Part shown: positions 57,292-64,000 of the stretch, piece by piece
Layout of the letters: each line of letters opens with the position of its first letter
How positions within the stretch are numbered: position 1 is the first letter of the stretch
Source: Hybos culiciformis
Lineage: Eukaryota; Arthropoda; Insecta; Diptera; Hybotidae
Reading direction: 5' to 3'
DNA length: 64,000 bases
NCBI GenBank assembly: GCA_964007475.1
Contig: OZ023274.1
Span: forward strand, 55,947,851-56,011,850
Made by a program: the position numbers and the translations under genes
The notes under the pieces: generated by a model
Seen by the model: only the letters and a program-made list of their open reading frames with translations
Databases searched by the model: none
Told to the model about the DNA's origin: nothing

Positions 57292-57440
57292 TGTTCATCA
57301 TATGAACAAAAAAAATATTGCATGTGAAATTGCAACTTGTGTAATTCTCACAAACTTAAGCATTTTACACTGGTTTCAATTTCACATGCAATTCTTATCT
57401 ATATTTTCATTATTAATTTTGCTAAATTGGCATTTTTGGT
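57292..57440 (+). repeat. Right LTR
   Basis: Starts TGTTCATCATATGAACA and is nearly identical to the left LTR without its duplication. Identity stops after TTTTTGGTC. The sequence before it (AGTTGGGACTA) is a poor polypurine tract. Confidence 0.78.
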
Positions 57441-57444
57441 CAAT

Positions 57445-58180
57445 TTTTTATTTCAATAATTTGTACAGTAAAGTAAAGTTCAGTAATGTTTTTTTTGTTT
57501 GTTATATTTAATTTTAAGTCATTCTTGTCATTCTTGTTTCAACCTTCAATAAATCAACTGTAAAAAATTAAGTTCTCTCTCTCTTTTTTAACTAATCAAT
57601 TTTGAAGTTCGTTTAGCTTCAATTATTATTATTCTGTTTGCTTTATACACATTTTATATACATTATATACGCACACATTTAATTCTATTTTATTTTATTA
57701 TCGGTGGTAAAATATGAAAACATGTACCACCACATACAAAAACATAGTATACAGAAAAAAAATCTGTTATACCAGCGACAATTAGGCTTAGTAAAGCCTT
57801 ATGAGTCTCTTAGGAACCCCTAACATTACCATTTCTACCTTCTTATTCATCCAATTTAGTCTAGTAATTTTCGCCTTTTTTGGGTTTGTAAGTGCTTTTG
57901 CAACATTAACAAGTCATCTATTAGAATGAATAATCATTCTAGTAATGACTTCGAAATCCCATAAAGCTATTTTGTTTCTTGGGATTACAATGAACCATGA
58001 GTCAAGAATAATAATTATTGGAAACAAGTTTTTTCATCTCCATCCTGACCAAGACTAAGAAATGGAAAGATTTATGTTAAATAAATCAATTAAAGAAGAG
58101 TGTGGTAAGAAAAATATAAACAAATTACACTTTAGTGCGGAACGATTGCGTAACCCTTTTTTTTTTTTAGTTTAACTTAA
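57445..58180. other. Non-coding stretch between BEL element and MULE gene remnant
   Basis: An AATAAA at 57550 and CT-rich runs are present; no gene is supported. Near 57780-58060 a few protein-like stretches occur on both strands without family resemblance. Confidence 0.4.
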
Positions 58181-58186
58181 TCTAAA

Positions 58187-59670
58187 ACTCTCTTTGGCAA
58201 CAAGAAAAATTTTCGATGAAAAAAGACAAAAGTTTCCAGGTGTCGCACATCTCTTACCTTGCCATATAGACAGTGGCGGACCTAAGTTCTTTGGGCCCTG
58301 AAGCTTATTTATTTTCGGGGCCCACAAAGTTCATTACCTGTTTTTAAAACCAATGTTAAGAAAAAGTTTAAAAAAATATATATGTATTTACAAAAATAAT
58401 AGTAAAATAATTTTAATTTAAAAACAAAAAATTTAAATAAACAAAAATAGGAATAACTCCAGACATTTTAAGAATTGAAGAAGTTTTCTATAATTTTTAG
58501 ACAATTAAAATTTTAATCGGATTTCGGATTAGATTTGCTTAACATATAATTCTAATAAAAATTGGAGCAAACGCCAAGAAAAGTATTATGCTTTATTTGT
58601 ATTTTTTTTTAATTTAAATATATTATTTCAGTTTTTTAAATATTATAGTGATGTCACCACTTAACAGAAACGACAGACCTAAGTGCCGTTTTTTCGTTTC
58701 CGAAGTGGAGTGATACTTGTGTCATTTTCTGAAAAGTTTCACTCGATTTCATCTGTCGGAAAATTAAAGAAAATTAAAAGCTCTCTGAAAAAAAGTCAAT
58801 TATGATTTCCGTTTATCGTATAAAAATTGTCGAAAAACAATCGCATTAAAAGTTCAAATGAAAAGGATTCGGTTTGTCTCTGATAGATCTTTTTACCCAC
58901 TGGAATTTAATAAAATTGTTCTACTCATCATCTAAATCTAATAATTGAAAACATTTTAGAAATCTAAGTAGGTATATGTAAGTGAGAAGAAAAATATCCA
59001 AAATACATAGCGTTTTTTAATTTATTTTTTTCTAAATTATAATTTATTTTCACAAATAAAAACCATTTTTTTAAATATTTTTTTTAATTTACTGTTTCCA
59101 AAAATTATAATTTATTTTCACAAAAAAAAATTATTTTCTTTGATTTATTTTTTTGAGAAAAAAAATAGTAAAAAGCTTTCATATTTCAGCCGTCTTTAAA
59201 GTTTTATAAACTCTGAAACCATAATTGATTTTGTTTTTCGATCGGAATTTTCTTTCACATCACTTTAGTATCATATCCGAAACCAAAATAGGCCTATTAA
59301 CATATTCTGGTAAATTTTAGTAACTATTCGTATTTTATAACCAAGTTTGGTTTATTTACTCTAAAATGTACTTTGGTTTTGAGTCCTCTTTTACGTCGGA
59401 GGCCTGAAGCTGCAGCTTCATTAGCGTATAGGTAGATCCGCCGCTGCATATAGAAGAATTAAGAGAAATATGTGTTTGATAAGGTCCAATCAAATGCCAG
59501 CACCGTCAAAAAACCCAGCTGATGTTGCAAAAGCTTTTAACGCAAAATATTGCTGTAATACGGATCCCCCAAATATACTAAAAATGAAAGTACAGAACCT
59601 AAAACTTTCTACAAGCATACTTTTTCAGAAGAATCATTTCGTTACACCATTTTTATGTCGATTGAAATAG
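58187..59670 (+). pseudogene. MULE-type transposase gene, N-terminal remnant split by a hAT element
   Basis: Codons before the insertion read RKIFDEKRQKFPGVAHLLPCH (58205-58270). After removal of the hAT MITE they continue as EELREICV from 59455, followed by a frameshift and RSNQMPAPSKNPADVAKAFN (59470 frame). This matches the region ahead of the catalytic domain in MULE/FLYWCH-type proteins of insects. The hAT insertion and the frameshift make it non-functional. Confidence 0.55.
58271..59446. mobile_element. hAT MITE, 1,176 bp, perfect 8-bp duplication, inside MULE gene
   Basis: Ends CAGTGGCGGACCTA (left) and CAGCGGCGGATCTA (right, complement). CATATAGA flanks both sides exactly (58263-58270 and 59447-59454). 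The removed insert restores continuous codon wording of the host remnant. No transposase inside. It contains an inner GGGGCCC-rich left end and AAAATTATAATTTATTTTCA repeats near 59035 and 59100. Confidence 0.9.
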
Positions 59671-59689
59671 CTGTTAGATTGGACAAGTT

Positions 59690-61084
59690 GCACTCATGTC
59701 AGCAAAGAATTTTTTTATAGATGGTACGTTTAGCGTTGTACCTCAATCCTGCGGTTACAAACAATTAATTATAATACATGTTGCCCACGCTAACCATGTA
59801 AGTATAAAATAGAATTTTATTGATTCATTAAGATTTTTTTGTAAAAACGCGACGACGATTAAAAACGTTTTTTAGTTCATTGATAACAAGTAATCTGATA
59901 TTCATTATATTACTCTGAAAATCAATTCTTAAAATGTTGTTTCATTTACGTTTTTTTATTTTCCTCATCATTTTTTTGTTATTTTTAGATTTATCCACTT
60001 TTCTATTTGTTGCTAAACAACAAATCCGAACAGATTTAAAGCATGTTCTCCAGTTTATTGAGACGAATTTATTCAAATTTCGTCCTACATCTTTTATGAC
60101 GCATTTTGAGCAAAGTCTCAGGAATGCAGCGAAAAAACTTTATTCCGAAGCAATAATAAAAGGTTGCTGGGTCCACTACACTAAAGCTTTGCGGAGATAT
60201 GCAGGCAAAATTTATACTTTCTTGCCAACTATTCGAACCAACTCGGCGCAGTATAAATTATTTATGAAGTTCCTTGTACTAACCCTTTTAAATCCAGGTC
60301 ATATTGAAGTTGGTTTCGAAAGCTTGAAAAATGCTGCATCGTATTTCCCTATTTTTCAACAATTTATTAATTATTATGAGAGGCAGTGGATTAGAAAGGG
60401 GAACATTTTCAATCATTTGAATTCTGATTTGAATTTTGATGAAAATTAAAATTATTTTCTTTAGGAAACACCGGCTTAATTTTCAGTGTACCAGGCAAAT
60501 TTTCGAACTACGAGCTCTTTGGAAGGCTACAAGAGTCAGTTGAGTAAGACTCTAGTTAAACGCGGAATTTTTTTTTAATTTGTTTCCGTTTTGCTGGATG
60601 AAGAGTATAAAATCACAATCGACTTAATATCAGCAGTTGAAGGAGGTTCATGATAATAGAAGAAAAAAATTTGAAACCGGAAACAAATTAATTAACAAAT
60701 TAATAAAAAAATTGGACAACAAAGAGCTTACTGTGCCGGAAGTATTGAATACATGAAATCAAAATCAAAACAGTGTGTTTTTGATAGTTTTGATGATAAA
60801 TCAAAAGAAGAAAATGGTACTGAAAATAAGGAACTCGATGAACAGACATCAACCTCAACATCAGCATCATATAACCCCCTCATTTGTGCCATTTGTTTTA
60901 AAAATCAGAGGTACGTGATGCTGAAGCCTTCCAATGATTTTAAAATGTGTTTCGAATGTTTCGGAAAAATGTATGAAAAAGCGCAGCATATTCCTGTTTT
61001 ATGTCCATTTTGCATGCAAATTGTACAAAATTCTATAAAAGGATACAAATACAAAAACACAAAAACAAAAAAAAACAAAAATTA
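59690..61084 (+). pseudogene. MULE-type transposase gene, catalytic part, intron and RING-like end
   Basis: FFIDGTFSVVPQ (about 59710) is the first catalytic Asp motif of the MULE domain. A canonical intron follows (GTAAGT at 59798, TTTTTAG at 59988; 191 bp), and the next exon opens with IYPLFYLLL. A 1-nt frameshift near 60030 leads to LQFIETNLFKFRPTSFMTHFE (second catalytic Asp position appears as His: MTHFE for the usual MTDFE), IIKGCWVHY and GHIEVGFESL. SVYQANFRTTSSLEGY follows after a splice-like TTTTCAG (about 60486). The last frame (60753-61084) has ICAIC, FKMCFEC and LCPFC, a RING-like zinc site. Loss of the catalytic Asp and frameshifts mark a relic. Confidence 0.65.
60753..61084 (+). 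pseudogene. RING-like C-terminal frame of the MULE gene
   Basis: 110 codons. A Ser/Thr/Glu-rich first half is followed by three C-x2-C pairs (residues about 43-46, 63-66 and 82-85) and a basic end rich in Lys, Asn and Thr. The spacing resembles a degenerate RING or treble-clef with too few ligands for a classic C3HC4. It could be a separate small gene; its position and strand suggest the C terminus of the MULE-type protein. Confidence 0.45.
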
Positions 61085-61210
61085 AAAAACGTTAAAAAAT
61101 AAAAATCCACTTATTTAAATTGAAAAAAATTTTTAGACCTTAATTCACTCTTTTCTTTCATTTTAGTGTTAATTCCTCATATTTTCGGCTTTATTTCCCA
61201 TCACTGTGGC

Positions 61211-61600
61211 AATAAAGCCCAAACGCAATTAGGACGTTAATACCTCGGGCGTTATTTCATGTCACCAAATCTAGCATCAGAAAAAAAAAGAATCATAGAA
61301 AAAAAAAACATGAAACACTCGTTTCTGATAAATAACGACATATTACATAACACAAAGAATAGTTTCCCTAGTAAAAAATTTTAAAGGAAGAGAGTAAATT
61401 TTAGAGAGAAAGTAAATTAAAAAAATAAAGAATATAAATAAATAAAAATAAAAGTAAAAATTTTTAAGAAAAGAGATTAGAAGTGAGAGTATGTTAAAAA
61501 AATAAAGAGTAAAAATAAATAAAAAATAGCAGTTAAATAAAAAAGATAGAAGATTTAGTGGATAATATCCTACTACTTCCTCCGGCGTCAACAAAGACAT
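61211..61600 (-). repeat. 3' tail fragment related to the LINE at 8880-13696
   Basis: On the minus strand, GGGAAACTATTCTTTGTGTT, TTATCAGAAACGAG and TTTTTTCTATGATTC line up in order with the LINE 3' untranslated region at 13396-13505. Upstream coding sequence is absent, as expected for a 5'-truncated insertion. Confidence 0.65.
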
Positions 61601-61652
61601 TTAATGAAGATTCAAAATGATTAAAAAAAGAAAATTACGCCCTATTTGTCGA

Positions 61653-61681
61653 GAAGATCCTCCCGGAGATAGAGGATCTTC
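61653..61681. other. Perfect 10-bp inverted repeat
   Basis: GAAGATCCTC (61653-61662) and GAGGATCTTC (61672-61681), loop CCGGAGATA. No T run follows, and no role is claimed. Confidence 0.5.
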
Positions 61682-61689
61682 GAATAAAG

Positions 61690-62029
61690 CTCTGAAATGA
61701 TGCAAATGATGCTAAACCGCTTTTCTGAATATTGCAAGACTTGGTCTCTGCAGGCAAAGCTTTCAAAAACTAAAATAATGATAATAAAGGTAGGTTTGCA
61801 TCTAATGAAAAATGGTTCTTTGAGGATGAGAAGGTTGAGCGTTGACGTGGTTAATCAATATGAATATTTCGTTCTGGTAATAAATATTCAACTTAATGAC
61901 AAAATCTCAAATGGAAAGTATGAAATTGGCAACATGTCATTTATATCATCTGTTTTTAATTTAAAAACGGCTCCAGCGATGATGCAGAAGATGTATGGCA
62001 TCGGGCGCCACGAAAAGAAAGGGCGCTAA
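61690..62029 (+). pseudogene. LINE RT fragment (thumb region)
   Basis: The frame MMQMMLNRFSEYCKTWSLQA then LSKTKIMIIKVG matches the segment just after YADD in LINE RTs, where a helix ending EYC-x-x-W-x-L precedes the KTKIM strand. Next comes VDVVNQYEYFVLV, aligned with the usual V-x-x-F-x-YLG motif (YLG lost). Palm motifs are missing on the left, and the frame drifts after about residue 75. This is a different family from the two jockey/CR1-like fragments. Confidence 0.7.
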
Positions 62030-62127
62030 GATCGACATTTTTTCCATTTAATTTTTTTTTAATTTTATTCTCAAAAAAGGCGTTATGATCGATAACTTAT
62101 AAATTTGTTCACTATATATTTCCAAAT

Positions 62128-62319
62128 TTGGTAATTTCTTTGCGAATACTATTAACTCTACCAGTTTCAATAAAAAGTGGCGAAAGATCATTTTCCAGAC
62201 TTAAACTAATTATTAAATCTTATTTACGGTCAACCATTTCTCAAGAGAAATTTTTTGCCCTGGCAATGATTGTTATTGAAAGCGATATTTCTGATAAAAT
62301 TAAAATAAGCAATGTTTGA
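62128..62319 (+). pseudogene. hAT transposase dimerisation-domain fragment
   Basis: LRILLTLPVSIKSGERSFSR, followed by LKLIIKSYLRSTISQEKFFA, matches the hAT C-terminal dimerisation domain (LTLPVS-x-x-x-ERSFS, then YLRS-T-x-x-x-R/K-L). The start and catalytic domain are missing, and the frame stops at 62319. It lies directly after the LINE fragment, with no shared boundary sequence visible. Confidence 0.75.
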
Positions 62320-62840
62320 AGATAATTTATTACATTATCTTATCGTCGGCCTGCATTTTTTGCGAAAATGAGTTAAGAATTGATCTTTATTTTTTCGAGA
62401 TGATCTTTCGATCTGTCTTATCCACGTTGCTGTATCTTTAAGAGTTCCGAGATCTTTAAGTATCTTTAAGAGTTCCGAGATATTCAGTGTCGATTTAATC
62501 AAATATTATAATGTCGTAACCTACAAAATGATGTCATTTACGACAGAATTGTATGTAAAATTCTAAAACGCTTTTAAATATTTATCAAATGTTAATTGTA
62601 ATTTTGAATTTAAAGCCAATTTGATTTTGAAGTGGTAGGTTAAAATATTTCGTAAATTAAAAAATAAAATTTTATGGTATGAATTAAAAGAAAAAAACAT
62701 GAAACGTATGTGTTTTACTTTTAACTAAAAAGTAAAAAATAAAAACTATAAGTAAAAAAAAATTTTTTTAAGAAAAGATGCTTTTTATCGAAGAGCCCTA
62801 AAAACTTTAAAATAAGAATTTGGTTTTGGAAGGTCTTGAT
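62320..62840. other. Non-coding stretch
   Basis: AT-rich. A short local repeat, ATCTTTAAG/AGTTCCGAGAT, occurs twice (about 62434 and 62456). No gene seen. Confidence 0.4.
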
Positions 62841-64000
62841 CAGCGGCGGCTCGTACATAGGTGCTGCGACACTGCAGCACTCTCAAGAAATTTCAAAAAA
62901 TTGAACTGATAAATAAAATTTTTTGTTAAATCTGAATTTTTCTTACTTTAAAATTATTTTTAAATGAAATATAGCAATTGCTGTAACATTTTATAAACAA
63001 GAGTAGCCTACTTTCAGGCTTACAGAAAATCTAATATAGTAAATACAGAAAGTCCTTTTCAAAAATAGCTATAGTAAATACAGAAAGTCCTTTTCAAAAA
63101 TAGCTGCAGAAATCTTTTTAACAGATTTTTGGAACTGCGAATTTCACAGTGCAGGGAATTTTTTTTTCCTGAATAATTTATAGTGTGTTCCGTAAGTCTC
63201 GGGTACCCTCCACACAGGACAATACCTCAGGCCTGTGACAAATTTACTTTTGGAACGACAAAATCTGACACTTAAGTCCGATGATTGAGACATTTTCTGC
63301 AAAAAATTCGTTTCAAAATGCTACCCTACTACAAAACTTCTGCAAAGGGAAATTTTAAAATTTCCCATAACAAACTCAGTTCTGGGCGTACTTTTTAGTG
63401 CATTTTTTTCTAGGACAATAACAAAATGGGTATATTATTAGAAAAAAAAAATTATAAATAAAAAAATATTGAATCATATACTGACAAAAAATTTTATACA
63501 GGTTTTTTTTACACTTTGATTTTCAGTTTACATTTTACTAGCTATTCTCACTTCCTTTATGAATTATGATATTGCATAATGCCGAAAATTTCTCATGTAT
63601 TTTGTTGGTTTTTTCGGCACTTGTGTAATTGTAAACAACAAAATATTGGAAAAAAAATTATGGGCAAGTCTACGATGTCTGCGGCGTGGTTCTGATAATG
63701 AATTCTTGTAGAACTCGACGTAATAAGACGAAAAGATCAAATAAAAATTTGCGATATCTCGCTTAGTTTTTAAGATATCAAACATTTTATTCATTTAAAT
63801 CAAGGATGATCATCGCCTATGCACTTGTACCACATTTGTTATTGTAATCCCACTTTGTTTATATGAATAATAAAACAGAATAGGAAAAAAAAACCCTATG
63901 CACTTCATATACACTTCGTGCTTATGTAAGTGCATGAAAGAAAATATTTGTATTTCGTCTTCGCACTTCCCATTTAAAAAAAAAAATCATTCACACTTTG
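62841..64000. mobile_element. Left end of a hAT-like element, right end outside window
   Basis: CAGCGGCGGCTCGTACATAG at 62841, preceded by GTCTTGAT as candidate 8-bp flank. No inverted partner or second GTCTTGAT was found up to 64000. The interior to 64000 shows no transposase; the 76-codon minus frame at 63564 is unassigned. Confidence 0.4.
63036..63105. repeat. 35-bp tandem repeat, two copies
   Basis: ATAGTAAATACAGAAAGTCC plus 15 bases, at 63036 and 63071, identical. Confidence 0.9.

Larger units (their letters stand above)
50369..57440 (+). mobile_element. BEL/Pao-type LTR retrotransposon with env-like region, defective
   Basis: Short LTRs start TGTTCATCATATGAACA at both ends. Left: LTR 50369-50626 (with an internal 110-bp duplication), primer site, gag, zinc knuckles, protease, RT, RNase H, integrase, env-like, then the right LTR at 57292. 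The domain order PR-RT-RH-IN and the RT and integrase wording fit BEL/Pao (Belpaoviridae). At least three in-frame stops (52074, 52860, 53268) and two frame changes (near 51825 and 57000) make it defective. No clear target duplication was found, so outer limits rest on the repeats. Confidence 0.9.

Noticed and set aside
44700..64000. Search for upstream CAP exons (GEN motif, N-terminal helices) on the minus strand
   Set aside because: No splice-consistent candidate was found; the exons probably lie outside the window.

Overview
This window looks like AT-rich, repeat-dense nuclear DNA of an arthropod, most likely an insect. The sequence shows spliceosomal introns, LINE-type retrotransposons, a BEL/Pao-type LTR element with an env-like segment, hAT, Harbinger-like and MULE-type DNA transposon remnants, tRNA-derived sequences and an 8.3-kb satellite array. 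The species cannot be named from sequence alone. No bacterial operons, rRNA genes or CRISPR arrays are present.

One host gene is recognisable, on the minus strand. Three exons of a CAP/SCP-domain protein of the GAPR-1 (GLIPR2) type lie at 44599-44688, 44191-44295 and 6436-6578. Splice sites and codon phases agree exactly. The last intron is therefore inferred to run from 44190 down to 6579 (37.6 kb). It contains most of the elements in the window, including the whole satellite array. The 5' exons were not found and probably lie beyond 64000.

Layout. 1-330: inverted copy of a dispersed repeat. 665-896, 1537-2142 and 7588-8054: MITEs with inverted ends. 6436-7080: last CAP exon plus an unidentified coding remnant. 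8880-13696: a nearly full-length LINE on the plus strand (ORF1 with a PHD-like finger; ORF2 with endonuclease and reverse transcriptase). The two ORFs are joined by what looks like a textbook -1 frameshift signal. 16816-25355: a hAT-like element with 15-bp ends and an 8-bp target duplication. It encloses a second hAT-like element (17280-24883), which encloses a 2.5-3.0 kb tandem duplication, a MITE and a SINE-like insertion. 26578-27143: hAT transposase scraps. 29057-29987 and 43118-44055: an inverted pair flanking 13 kb. 30640-32462: an inverted, broken LINE copy interrupted by an 869-bp inverted-repeat element. 32676-33572: two more MITEs. 34518-42842: satellite of about 107-112 bp monomers with nested 2.5-kb and 1-kb duplications.

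Right part. 44765-46250: LINE RNase H remnant. 47149-48116: tandem repeat and MITE. 48452-50255: second LINE fragment, minus strand. 50369-57440: BEL/Pao-type element with a primer site for tRNA-Tyr, broken gag, pol and env-like frames and short LTRs. 58187-61084: decayed MULE-type gene with an intron and a RING-like C terminus, split by a 1,176-bp hAT MITE. 61211-62319: LINE and hAT fragments. 62841 onward: one end of another hAT-like element.

Overall, the window is an intron or intergenic landscape built by repeated nesting of mobile elements around one slowly evolving host gene. Most short open frames are chance or satellite frames and are not reported as genes.
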